A stretch of DNA of 64,000 nucleotides, from contig NZ_JOEI01000014.1 in assembly GCF_000718095.1 (NCBI RefSeq), positions 214,256 to 278,255 of the forward strand, in the 5' to 3' direction. The translations under genes and the position numbers were made by a program. How positions within the stretch are numbered: position 1 is the stretch's first letter; each line of letters begins with the position of its first letter. Source of the stretch: Streptomyces scopuliridis RB72 (GTDB lineage Bacteria > Actinomycetota > Actinomycetes > Streptomycetales > Streptomycetaceae). The notes under the pieces are model-generated. The model had not been told where the DNA came from, did no database searches, and saw nothing but the letters and a program-made list of their open reading frames with translations. Shown here in pieces: positions 16,643-24,705 of this stretch.

Positions 16643-17227
16643 TCAGGCTTTCCCGGACTCCGGCTCCCCGGATTCCGGCTCCCCGGCCCCCGGCTCCCCG
16701 GCCCCCGGCTTCTCGGCCTCCAGCGCGGCGGCCATCTCCGCCAGCCGCTCGTAGGACGCCGTACCCGTCACCACCGTCGTCGCGTCCCCGTCCGTCCGGA
16801 CCAGGGCGTCGTACTTCGGCCCCTCCCAGCGCTGCCAGGTCTCGCCCGCCACCTGCTGCGTCTTGCCGGTGTCCGCGGCCTGTCGGCTGACCTCCGCCGC
16901 GTACTTCTCCGGGGCCCCCGTCGACTGCTCGACCGCGACGTACTCGCCGTCCGGGGCCAGATACCCGAGGTGCCAGGCGTTGTCACTGTCGCGCTTGTAC
17001 GAGACGGACGTCGGCTTCCAGGTTTCCGCCAGGCCCGTCGGCGCCAGCACCGGATACGGCGCCGCGCGCCGCGCGGTCAGCAGCTCGACCCGGTAGTCGA
17101 CCGCCTTGACCGGGGTCGCCTTCTCGTCATGCGGGATGAACAGGTACATCCCGGCGACGACGAGCCCGATGACCGCCATCGACAGGAACAGGTCCCGCAC
17201 CGTCTGTTTGCCTCGCTTACTCGCCAC
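16643..17227 (-). CDS. DUF4245 membrane-anchored protein
   Basis: A 194-aa protein with one N-terminal membrane anchor (DLFLSMAVIGLVVAGMYLFI) and an extracytoplasmic domain with the DUF4245 features VDYRVELLTARRAAPYPVLAP, WKPTSVSYKR and HLGYLAPDGEYVAVEQS. The C-terminus is a short repeat of GAGEP/ESGEP units coded by a 15-bp repeat (about 16650-16705), likely disordered. Function unknown. GTG 17227 is the start giving a normal basic N-region before the anchor. Convergent with the nitroreductase, divergent from glpX. Confidence 0.85.
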   Translation of the reverse strand: MASKRGKQTVRDLFLSMAVIGLVVAGMYLFIPHDEKATPVKAVDYRVELLTARRAAPYPVLAPTGLAETWKPTSVSYKRDSDNAWHLGYLAPDGEYVAVEQSTGAPEKYAAEVSRQAADTGKTQQVAGETWQRWEGPKYDALVRTDGDATTVVTGTASYERLAEMAAALEAEKPGAGEPGAGEPESGEPESGKA

Positions 17228-17350
17228 CGCACCATGGTCGCATCACGGCGCGGCGCTCATACGTGGGGCCCTCTGCTCAATTTGTCGATGTACGGATAGA
17301 GTCGTATCACCCTCTTTTCCGGCCGTCGCCGTACAGAAAGGTGCGCTCCG

Positions 17351-18382
17351 ATGACCGAGCATCAACTACCGCCTCCCCTTGAGGTGTCTCCCGAGGCACC
17401 CGACCGCAACCTGGCCCTGGAGCTGGTCCGGGTCACCGAAGCAGCCGCGATGGCGGCCGGCCGGTGGGTCGGGCGCGGCGACAAGAACGGCGCGGACGGC
17501 GCCGCGGTGAACGCCATGCGCACGCTCGTCTCCACCGTGTCGATGAACGGCGTGGTCGTCATCGGCGAGGGCGAGAAGGACGAAGCCCCGATGCTGTTCA
17601 ACGGCGAGCATGTCGGTGACGGCACCGGCGCCGAGGTCGACATCGCCGTGGACCCGATCGACGGCACCACCCTGAACGCCAAGGGCATGCCGAACGCGAT
17701 CGCCGTCCTGGCCGCCGCCGACCGCGGGGCCATGTTCGACCCGTCCGCGGTCTTCTACATGGACAAGCTGGTCACCGGTCCCGAGGCGGCCGACTTCGTC
17801 GACATCAACGCGCCTGTCGCGGTCAATATCCGCCGGGTCGCCAAGGCCAAGCACTCCTCACCCGACGACGTCACCGTCGTCATCCTCGACCGTCCCCGCC
17901 ACGAGGGCATCGTCAAGGAGATCAGGGAGACGGGCGCCCGGATCAAGTTCATCTCCGACGGCGATGTGGCCGGTTCGATCATGGCCGCGCGCGAAGGCAC
18001 CGGCATCGACCTGCTGATGGGCATCGGCGGCACCCCCGAGGGCATCATCTCGGCGTGCGCCATAAAGTGCCTCGGCGGTGTCATCCAGGGCAAGCTGTGG
18101 CCCAAGGACGAGGTCGAGCGGCAGCGCGCGATCGACGCCGGGCACGATCTGGACCGCGTTCTGTCCACGGACGATCTGGTCAGTGGCGACAATGTCTTCT
18201 TCGTCGCCACGGGCATCACGGACGGCGAGCTGCTGCGCGGGGTGCGCTACCGCTCGGAGACCGCGACCACCCAGTCCCTGGTCATGCGCTCGAAGTCGGG
18301 CACGATCCGGCAGATCGACTCGACCCATCGGCTCTCGAAGCTGCGGGCCTACAGCACGATCGACTTCGACCGCGCCAAGTAG
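17351..18382 (+). CDS. glpX: fructose-1,6-bisphosphatase class II
   Basis: A 343-aa GlpX-type phosphatase of gluconeogenesis, hydrolysing fructose 1,6-bisphosphate. The metal/phosphate motifs [30 protein letters not shown] and [18 protein letters not shown] are present, together with [14 protein letters not shown]. This is the main FBPase type in actinobacteria. ATG 17351 is preceded by AGAAAGGTG. A strong hairpin follows. Confidence 0.97.
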   Translation: MTEHQLPPPLEVSPEAPDRNLALELVRVTEAAAMAAGRWVGRGDKNGADGAAVNAMRTLVSTVSMNGVVVIGEGEKDEAPMLFNGEHVGDGTGAEVDIAVDPIDGTTLNAKGMPNAIAVLAAADRGAMFDPSAVFYMDKLVTGPEAADFVDINAPVAVNIRRVAKAKHSSPDDVTVVILDRPRHEGIVKEIRETGARIKFISDGDVAGSIMAAREGTGIDLLMGIGGTPEGIISACAIKCLGGVIQGKLWPKDEVERQRAIDAGHDLDRVLSTDDLVSGDNVFFVATGITDGELLRGVRYRSETATTQSLVMRSKSGTIRQIDSTHRLSKLRAYSTIDFDRAK

Positions 18383-18387
18383 TCATA

Positions 18388-18427
18388 CGGAGGGGCGCCC
18401 CAGCTGTGCGGCGGGGCGCCCCCTCCG
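18388..18427. terminator. bidirectional terminator between glpX and the WhiB gene
   Basis: A stem of 14 bp with one bulged C (CGGAGGGGCGCCCC, 18388-18401, with 18413-18427) lies right after glpX and before the convergent WhiB-family gene. Confidence 0.8.
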
Positions 18428-18459
18428 TGTACGCATCGACCTGTACGTACCGCCACGCT

Positions 18460-18834
18460 TCAACCGGCGGCGGCGATCCGGTCGCCCGCCGTGGCGGCCT
18501 TCCGCAGCTCCACCTCTCGCCGCCGGCGACGGGCCAGCACCACCCGGCGCTCGGCCGCGGTCAGCCCGCCCCACACCCCGTACGGCTCGGGCTGGAGCAG
18601 GGCATGCTCCCGGCAGTCGACCATGACCGGACAGCGGGCACAGACCCGCTTCGCGGCCTCCTCCCGCGCCAGTCTCGCGGCTGTCGGCTCCTTGGAAGGG
18701 GCGAAGAACAATCCGGCTTCGTCCCGGCGGCATACCGCCTCCGAATGCCAGGGCCCGGCCTGATCCTCCCGAGCGGGACTCCGCTGGGGCGGTACGGCGG
18801 CGACCTGCAGGGGCTGATGCGGCAGTTGCAGCAC
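18460..18834 (-). CDS. wblI: WhiB-family iron-sulfur transcriptional regulator
   Basis: A 124-aa Wbl protein. Four cluster cysteines are present with family spacing: Cys35 (EAVCRRDEAG), then CARCPVMVDC (Cys65, Cys68, Cys74), followed by the G[VI]WGG turn (PYGVWGGLTAAERR) and a basic C-terminal DNA-binding tail (LARRRRREVELRK). Wbl proteins bind a [4Fe-4S] cluster and act with principal sigma factors. GTG 18834 follows CAGGAG at seven bases. The symbol wblI rests on the position between glpX and the fumarase genes as in S. coelicolor, from memory; paralogues are hard to tell apart, so treat the symbol as probable. Confidence 0.85.
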   Translation of the reverse strand: MLQLPHQPLQVAAVPPQRSPAREDQAGPWHSEAVCRRDEAGLFFAPSKEPTAARLAREEAAKRVCARCPVMVDCREHALLQPEPYGVWGGLTAAERRVVLARRRRREVELRKAATAGDRIAAAG

Positions 18835-19072
18835 GGTCTACTCCTGACGACGGCTTCGCGAGCGAGAGACGATGAAGCTTTCCCTACCCGCTGTACGCAC
18901 GCCTATGCACTGAGTGGCAGCCAGTTCGGAGTCCGGAACGCGGTACGGAATTCCGGACGCGCCCCCCACAACGGGGCGCCTTTGGCCGGAAGTAGCCGAA
19001 AGCGCCGGGGCCGACGCGTCAAAGGAGTCAAAGGAGTCACACGAGTCGGCCGGGTCGGACGACTCGGGACAG

Positions 19073-19771
19073 TCAGTGGCCGAGGTGCTTGCGGAGCTGA
19101 TGACGGAGATCGGCGATGAACTTGCCGCGCTTTGGTTTGGCCTCGACATTGCCGAACACCGAGTAGCCGTTCACGACGACGGTCGGCGCGTCCTGCTCCT
19201 CGGCCTCCAGCGTGAGCACCTCGAAATTGCCGAAAATGCCGGTGCCGTTGCCGCGCAGCGAGATGTTCTGGGGGACCGTGATCTCGACATTCCCGAAAAT
19301 GGCCGTCGCGTTGATCACGGTGGTGCGCTGCCCGAAGAGTGCCTCGGTCAGGTCGATCTCGATATTACCGAAGAGCGAGAAGGCGTTGGTCTTCCGGCCG
19401 ATGCGCCAGCGGCCCCTGCGGGTCGAGCTGCTGAAGACGGCGACGAGGTTCTCGGCGGAGGCCGTGGGGTCCTCCGGGCCGTATCCGTACGAGGCCGACG
19501 AGGACTCGCCCGGCACGCCCCGCCGGCCGTCGGCGCCGGTGGCCGGCAAGTCACGTACCAGCGGCTCCAGTTCGGCGACGGTCTTGGCCCGGTAGACGGA
19601 GTCGATCCGCTCGGCATGCTCCTCGGCGTCCAGCCGGCCCTCCGCGAGGGCCTCCCGAAGGATGTCCGCGATCCGGTCACGGTCGGCGTCGGAGGCCCGG
19701 ATGGCCGGGGGCTCGGCCGGCGCGACCGGCTTCTGCGCGACCGGCTTCTGAGGGTGCTTTTCGAGGTCCAC
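19073..19771 (-). CDS. DUF1707 domain protein with LiaF-like C-terminus
   Basis: A 232-aa protein. The DUF1707 domain is at residues 24-75 (IRASDADRDRIADILREALAEGRLDAEEHAERIDSVYRAKTVAEL), a small helical unit common in actinobacterial membrane-stress proteins. After a linker, residues 110-215 carry repeated SLFGNIEIDL, AIFGNVEITVP, GIFGNFEVLTL and SVFGNVEAKP strands, the beta-helix-like repeat of LiaF-type cell-envelope proteins. No membrane segment is seen. Function unknown; likely cytoplasmic or peripheral. The start is GTG 19771. A dyad CGCGAT-AG-ATCGCG at 19790-19803 sits just upstream and may be an operator. Confidence 0.85.
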   Translation of the reverse strand: MDLEKHPQKPVAQKPVAPAEPPAIRASDADRDRIADILREALAEGRLDAEEHAERIDSVYRAKTVAELEPLVRDLPATGADGRRGVPGESSSASYGYGPEDPTASAENLVAVFSSSTRRGRWRIGRKTNAFSLFGNIEIDLTEALFGQRTTVINATAIFGNVEITVPQNISLRGNGTGIFGNFEVLTLEAEEQDAPTVVVNGYSVFGNVEAKPKRGKFIADLRHQLRKHLGH

Positions 19772-19789
19772 GGCCCCAGGGTAGCGAAA

Positions 19790-19803
19790 CGCGATAGATC
19801 GCG
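19790..19803 (-). promoter_or_regulatory. dyad upstream of the DUF1707 gene
   Basis: CGCGAT and ATCGCG are perfect inverted repeats with a two-base spacer, 19 bases upstream of the GTG start, overlapping where a promoter or ribosome binding site would lie. Binding protein unknown. Confidence 0.35.
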
Positions 19804-19806
19804 ACT

Positions 19807-19971
19807 AGGTCCTGTCCGGCCGATCTTCACGGGCCCGCGACGCCTGGCACCGCACCTCGCCGCGTTGTCGGAGTCGCCCAAGTACGTCCAGTACGAGGGC
19901 GCTCCTCCGCCTTGCGATGCACGGCACCAGACGCCGCGGGCTGATCCGCGAAGATCGACCGGACAGGACCT
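19807..19971. mobile_element. 165-bp MITE-like palindromic element
   Basis: The ends are 22-bp inverted repeats differing at one base: AGGTCCTGTCCGGCCGATCT starts at 19807 and its complement ends at 19971. Inside them a second imperfect pair matches (CCCGCGACGCCTGGCACCG against the complement of CGGCACCAGACGCCGCGGG), so almost the whole element is one long hairpin. No coding capacity. This looks like a non-autonomous miniature element; I recall similar sequences scattered in Streptomyces genomes, and the ends resemble those of IS5-type elements, but neither was checked. It sits between the DUF1707 gene and the class I fumarase. Confidence 0.75.
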
Positions 19972-20116
19972 GGCAGAACCGCCACGCCCCGGCGCGGCGT
20001 GGCGACTGAGCCCTACCTCACAGCACCGCTGCCGGTGCCGCGCCCTACGCTGGAGGACGCGTCGCGCGTCGCCAATGGAGGCCACGCCGCTGTCTGTCGA
20101 GTGAGGAATGGCCGTA

Positions 20117-21805
20117 ATGCCGGAGTTTGCGTACTCGGATCTGCTTCCGCTGGGAGAGGACACCACGCCGTACCGGCTGGTGACCGCCGAAGGTGTCTCC
20201 ACCTTCGAGGCCGACGGCCGTACGTTCCTCAAGGTCGAGCCGGAGGCGCTGCGTACGCTCGCCGCCGAGGCGATGCATGACATCTCGCACTATCTGCGCC
20301 CGGCCCATCTCGCCCAGCTGCGCAGGATCGTGGACGACCCCGAGGCGTCCTCGAACGACAAGTTCGTGGCGCTCGACCTCCTCAAGAACGCGAATATCGC
20401 GGCGGCGGGCGTGCTGCCCATGTGCCAGGACACCGGTACAGCGATCGTGATGGGCAAGCGCGGGCAGAACGTACTGACGAGCGGCGGCGACGAGGAAGCC
20501 CTTTCGCATGGAATCTACGACGCGTACACGAAGCTGAATCTGCGCTATTCGCAGATGGCTCCGCTCACCATGTGGGAGGAGAAGAACACCGGCTCGAACC
20601 TGCCCGCGCAGATCGAGCTGTACGCGACCGACGGCGGCGCGTACAAGTTCCTTTTCATGGCGAAGGGCGGCGGCTCCGCCAACAAGTCGTTCCTCTACCA
20701 GGAGACCAAGGCGGTCCTCAACGAGTCCTCCATGATGAAGTTCCTGGAGGAGAAGATCCGTTCGCTCGGTACGGCCGCGTGCCCGCCGTACCACCTGGCG
20801 ATCGTGGTGGGCGGTACGTCCGCCGAGTTCGCGCTCAAGACCGCGAAGTACGCCTCCGCGCACTACCTGGACGTGCTGCCGTCCGAGGGCTCCCCCACCG
20901 GCCACGGCTTCCGTGACAAGGAGCTGGAGGAGAAGGTCTTCGAGCTGACGCAGAAGATCGGGATCGGCGCGCAGTTCGGCGGCAAGTACTTCTGCCACGA
21001 CGTACGGGTGGTGCGGCTGCCGCGCCACGGCGCCTCGCTGCCCGTCGCGATCGCCGTCTCCTGCTCGGCCGACCGGCAGGCCGTCGCGAAGATCACCGCC
21101 GAGGGCGTCTTCCTGGAGCAGCTGGAGACGGACCCGGCGCGCTTCCTCCCGGAGACCACCGACGAACACCTCGACGAGGCCCGCGGCGAAGCCGCTGATC
21201 GACCCAGTGTCGTGCGGGTCGACCTCAACCGTCCGATGGACGACGTTCTCGCCGAGTTGACGAAGTATCCGGTCAAGACGCGGCTCTCGCTCACCGGCCC
21301 GCTCGTGGTGGCCCGTGACATCGCGCACGCCAAGATCAAGGAGCGGCTCGACGCGGGCGAGGAGATGCCGCAGTACCTGAAGGACCACCCGGTCTACTAC
21401 GCGGGCCCGGCGAAGACGCCCGAGGGGTACGCCTCCGGCTCGTTCGGCCCGACGACCGCCGGCCGGATGGACTCGTACGTGGAGCAGTTCCAGGCGGCGG
21501 GCGGCTCGAAGGTCATGCTCGCCAAGGGCAACCGCTCGAAGCAGGTCACCGACGCCTGCGGGGCGCACGGCGGCTTCTATCTCGGCTCGATCGGCGGCCC
21601 GGCGGCCCGGCTCGCCCAGGACTGCATCAAGAAGGTCGAGGTCGTCGAGTACGAGGAGCTGGGCATGGAGGCGGTCTGGAAGATCGAGGTGGAGGACTTC
21701 CCCGCGTTCATCGTCGTGGACGACAAGGGCAACGACTTCTTCACCGAGCCGGCCCCGGCGCCGACGTTCACCAGCATCCCGGTCCGCGGCCCCGGTCTCG
21801 CCTGA
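20117..21805 (+). CDS. fumarate hydratase, class I (iron-sulfur)
   Basis: A 562-aa class I fumarase interconverting fumarate and malate in the TCA cycle through an oxygen-labile [4Fe-4S] cluster. Both halves are fused: the alpha part with [20 protein letters not shown] (cluster Cys in MCQDTG), [14 protein letters not shown] and ICxxAxxHDVR-like [19 protein letters not shown], and the beta part with [21 protein letters not shown] and [25 protein letters not shown] 20117 has GAGG ten bases upstream and gives the family N-terminus ([11 protein letters not shown]); ATG 20108 is too close to the Shine-Dalgarno. A hairpin separates it from fumC. Confidence 0.96.
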   Translation: MPEFAYSDLLPLGEDTTPYRLVTAEGVSTFEADGRTFLKVEPEALRTLAAEAMHDISHYLRPAHLAQLRRIVDDPEASSNDKFVALDLLKNANIAAAGVLPMCQDTGTAIVMGKRGQNVLTSGGDEEALSHGIYDAYTKLNLRYSQMAPLTMWEEKNTGSNLPAQIELYATDGGAYKFLFMAKGGGSANKSFLYQETKAVLNESSMMKFLEEKIRSLGTAACPPYHLAIVVGGTSAEFALKTAKYASAHYLDVLPSEGSPTGHGFRDKELEEKVFELTQKIGIGAQFGGKYFCHDVRVVRLPRHGASLPVAIAVSCSADRQAVAKITAEGVFLEQLETDPARFLPETTDEHLDEARGEAADRPSVVRVDLNRPMDDVLAELTKYPVKTRLSLTGPLVVARDIAHAKIKERLDAGEEMPQYLKDHPVYYAGPAKTPEGYASGSFGPTTAGRMDSYVEQFQAAGGSKVMLAKGNRSKQVTDACGAHGGFYLGSIGGPAARLAQDCIKKVEVVEYEELGMEAVWKIEVEDFPAFIVVDDKGNDFFTEPAPAPTFTSIPVRGPGLA

Positions 21806-21842
21806 CGCTCCCCCGTACGGGCCCCGCACGGCCTCTTCGACG

Positions 21843-21873
21843 CGCCCTCCCCGGCCTTCCTCCGGGGAGGGCG
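21843..21873 (+). terminator. terminator after class I fumarase
   Basis: A perfect 12-bp stem (CGCCCTCCCCGG, 21843-21854, with 21862-21873) and a 7-base loop, 37 bases after the stop and 99 before fumC, so fumC probably has its own promoter. Confidence 0.75.
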
Positions 21874-21972
21874 TTCCCGTCTCCACGACACTCCGGGGGG
21901 ACGCCTCGGGGGAACGTACGGGGAACACATCGGATCAGCCGGACGCTCACCCTTGCAGGAGGTACGACGACG

Positions 21973-23370
21973 ATGACGACCGACGAGCACCAGTACCGGA
22001 CCGAGCACGACTCCATGGGCGAGGTACGGGTCCCCGCGCACGCGAAGTGGCGTGCCCAGACACAGCGCGCGGTGGAGAACTTCCCCGTCTCGGGACAGCC
22101 GCTGGAACGCGCCCATATCGAGGCCCTGGCCCGGATCAAGTCCGCCGCCGCCAAGGTCAACGCCGATCTCGGTGTGATCGACAAGGACATCGCGGACGCC
22201 ATCCAGGACGCGGCGGCCGAGGTCGCGGAGGGCCGCTGGGACGAGCACTTCCCGGTGGATGTCTTCCAGACGGGTTCCGGCACCTCCTCGAACATGAACA
22301 CCAATGAGGTGCTCGCCACGCTCGCCACCGAGCGCCTCGGCCGTGAGGTCCACCCGAACGACCATGTGAACGCCTCGCAGAGCTCCAACGATGTCTTCCC
22401 GTCGAGCATCCATATCGCCGCGACCGCCGCCGTCACCGGCGAGCTGATGCCGGCGCTGGACCATCTCGCCGCCTCCCTGGAGCGCAAGGCCGAGGAGTTC
22501 CGGGACGTCGTGAAGTCGGGCCGTACGCATCTGATGGACGCCACGCCCGTCACCCTGGGCCAGGAGTTCGGCGGCTACGCCGCGCAGATCCGGTACGCGG
22601 GCGAGCGGCTGGCCGCCTCGCTCCCCCGGCTCGCCGAGCTTCCCCTCGGCGGTACGGCGGTGGGCACCGGCATCAACACGCCGCCCGGCTTCTCCGCGGC
22701 CGTCATCGCGGAGGTCGCCCGCGCGACCGGTCTGCCGCTGACGGAGGCCCGTAACCACTTCGAGGCGCAGGGCGCCCGCGACGGACTCGTGGAGACCTCG
22801 GGCCAGCTCCGTACGCTCGCCGTCTCCCTCACCAAGATCGCCAACGATCTGCGCTGGATGGCCTCGGGCCCGCGCACCGGACTGGCCGAAATCAGCCTCC
22901 CCGATCTCCAGCCCGGCTCCTCGATCATGCCCGGCAAGGTCAATCCGGTGATCCCGGAGGCCGTGCTGATGGTCGCCGCGCAGGTCATCGGCAATGACGC
23001 CACGGTCGCGACGGCCGGCGCCGCCGGGAACTTCGAGCTGAACGTGATGCTCCCGGTGATCGCCAAGAACCTCCTGGAGTCCGTACGGCTGCTCACGAAC
23101 GTCTCCCGGCTGCTCGCGGACCGTACGGTCGACGGCGTCACGGCCCAGGTCGAGCGGGCCCGCGAGTACGCCGAGTCGTCGCCGTCCGTGGTCACCCCGC
23201 TGAACAAGTACCTCGGGTACGAGGAGGCCGCGAAGGTCGCCAAGAGGTCGCTCGCCGAGCACATGACGATCCGCGAGACGGTTCTGGCGGGCGGCTATGT
23301 GGAGCGCGGGGATCTCACGCTGGAGCAGCTCGACGAGGCGCTGGATGTGCTGCGGATGACGCGCCCGTGA
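21973..23370 (+). CDS. fumC: fumarate hydratase, class II
   Basis: A 465-aa aspartase/fumarase superfamily enzyme, oxygen-stable and cluster-free. The signatures [50 protein letters not shown] and the fumarate-lyase signature [11 protein letters not shown] are all present. ATG 21973 follows AGGAGG (21957-21962). It carries the same reaction as the gene just upstream; having both types side by side gives fumarase activity under both iron-replete and oxidative conditions. Confidence 0.96.
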   Translation: MTTDEHQYRTEHDSMGEVRVPAHAKWRAQTQRAVENFPVSGQPLERAHIEALARIKSAAAKVNADLGVIDKDIADAIQDAAAEVAEGRWDEHFPVDVFQTGSGTSSNMNTNEVLATLATERLGREVHPNDHVNASQSSNDVFPSSIHIAATAAVTGELMPALDHLAASLERKAEEFRDVVKSGRTHLMDATPVTLGQEFGGYAAQIRYAGERLAASLPRLAELPLGGTAVGTGINTPPGFSAAVIAEVARATGLPLTEARNHFEAQGARDGLVETSGQLRTLAVSLTKIANDLRWMASGPRTGLAEISLPDLQPGSSIMPGKVNPVIPEAVLMVAAQVIGNDATVATAGAAGNFELNVMLPVIAKNLLESVRLLTNVSRLLADRTVDGVTAQVERAREYAESSPSVVTPLNKYLGYEEAAKVAKRSLAEHMTIRETVLAGGYVERGDLTLEQLDEALDVLRMTRP

Positions 23371-23444
23371 AGCCTCGGATGACGCGGCCGTGAATACGTG
23401 AGGTGTGCCGTGGCGCCCCGCACGCCACCGCCTAAGATCTGCGC

Positions 23445-24119
23445 ATGACAGCGACGGTGAGGGCGACGAACGGACAGCACTGGGCGCCCGGCACACAGAT
23501 CCTGTGGCGATACCGGGAGAACGCCGGGGACCGCGTGCACATCTGCCGTCCCGTCACGGTCGTGCAGGACACCGACGACCTGCTCGCGGCCTGGCTCGCG
23601 CCGGACACCCCGTGTGTACGGCCGGCCCTCGCGGACGGCACCCCGGTCCACCGCGAGCCGCTGGCCACCCGCTACACCAAGCCGCGCACGGTGGTGCGCG
23701 ACCGTTGGTACGGGATGGGCGTCCTGAAGCTGGCCAGACCCGGCGAGCCGTGGTCGGTGTGGCTGTGGTGGGAGCGCGGCTGGCGGTTCCAGAACTGGTA
23801 CGTCAACCTGGAGGAGCCGCGTACCCGTTGGGCCGGGGGCATCGACTCCGAGGACCATTTCCTCGACATCGACGTCTATCCGGACCGCAGTTGGCGCTGG
23901 CGCGACGAGGACGAGTTCGCGCAGGCACAGCACGACGGCCTGATGGCACCGGCGCAGGCCCGCCGCGTCGGGGAGGCCGGCCGCGCGGCGGTCGAGGTGA
24001 TCAACGCGTGGGGCGCCCCGTTCAGCGACGGCTGGGAACACTGGCGGCCGGAGCCGCACTGGCCGGTGCCGGAGCTGCCCGCGGACTGGGACCGCACGGC
24101 GGCGCGGCTCACGCCCTGA
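23445..24119 (+). CDS. DUF402 domain protein
   Basis: A 224-aa soluble protein. The middle part carries the DUF402 pattern: PVTVVQDTDDLLAAWLAP, WWERGWRFQNWYVNLEEP, and EDHFLDIDVYPDRSWRWRDEDEF, followed by a helix AQARRVGEAGRAAVEVI. DUF402 includes nucleoside phosphatases and FAU-1/Ntdp-like RNA-binding domains; the acidic pair in LDIDVYPD and the conserved Asp/Glu in WRDEDEF fit metal binding, but substrate is unknown. ATG 23445 is the first good start. No operon partner. Confidence 0.8.
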   Translation: MTATVRATNGQHWAPGTQILWRYRENAGDRVHICRPVTVVQDTDDLLAAWLAPDTPCVRPALADGTPVHREPLATRYTKPRTVVRDRWYGMGVLKLARPGEPWSVWLWWERGWRFQNWYVNLEEPRTRWAGGIDSEDHFLDIDVYPDRSWRWRDEDEFAQAQHDGLMAPAQARRVGEAGRAAVEVINAWGAPFSDGWEHWRPEPHWPVPELPADWDRTAARLTP

Positions 24120-24231
24120 ACCTGCACTGAACATCCGTGCGGGGCCTTCCGAATGACCAAGCGTCAGAAACATCGCGGAAACCTGACGTTGTTAATTTTG
24201 CTCGATTATTCGGTGCACGGGGAGTTCTGTT

Positions 24232-24705
24232 GTGGCGTGGGACGAGTGGGAGCGACTGAAGGCCGAGTCAGCCGAACGGAACACCACGCACATGAGACTC
24301 AACGGACTCGATGACGGCAACGGCGGCCGTGGCGGGGCCGGTACGGGCTCCGAGAGCGGTACGCGGGGCGATCTGCGGGTCAGCCAGAAGTCGCTGGCCG
24401 CCCTCGGCGACGCGGCTTACCAGCTCTTCGGCCATCTGGAGAGAGACGGCAAACACGCCAAGGCCGCCAGTGCCTCGGCCGCGACCGGGCTCAAGGCCGA
24501 CTTCGACGTGGGCAGGGCGCTGTCGCATGTCGTCGACCGGTGGGAAGCGCAGGTACGCACCGTCCTGGACGCGTGCGCCCATATCTCCAACCACCTCGAA
24601 TACTCCAACACGGCGCACCGCAAGGACGACGAGCACGCGCTGACCGCCATCAGCAAGATCTCCGAGCTGGACGCGGGATTCGATGACAGGGACCAGCGAC
24701 GATGA
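24232..24705 (+). CDS. WXG100/ESX-like small helical protein
   Basis: A 157-aa protein: a hydrophilic N-terminus with a glycine stretch, then two long helices (DLRVSQKSLAALGDAAYQLFGHL and GRALSHVVDRWEAQVRTVLDACAHISNHLEYS) around a central turn, in the size and shape of ESX/WXG100-type secreted partners; the exact Trp-x-Gly is not present, though a VDRWEAQ segment occupies a comparable place. It begins with GTG 24232 after GGGGAG, downstream of an AT-rich segment (24190-24215) likely holding the promoter, and its stop overlaps the next start by four bases (ATGA, 24702-24705). I recognise it as a recurring Streptomyces type without known function. Confidence 0.65.
   Translation: MAWDEWERLKAESAERNTTHMRLNGLDDGNGGRGGAGTGSESGTRGDLRVSQKSLAALGDAAYQLFGHLERDGKHAKAASASAATGLKADFDVGRALSHVVDRWEAQVRTVLDACAHISNHLEYSNTAHRKDDEHALTAISKISELDAGFDDRDQRR

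Noticed and set aside
20045..21928. 627-codon minus-strand frame opposite the class I fumarase
   Set aside because: Mirror of a clear enzyme gene; no motif of its own.
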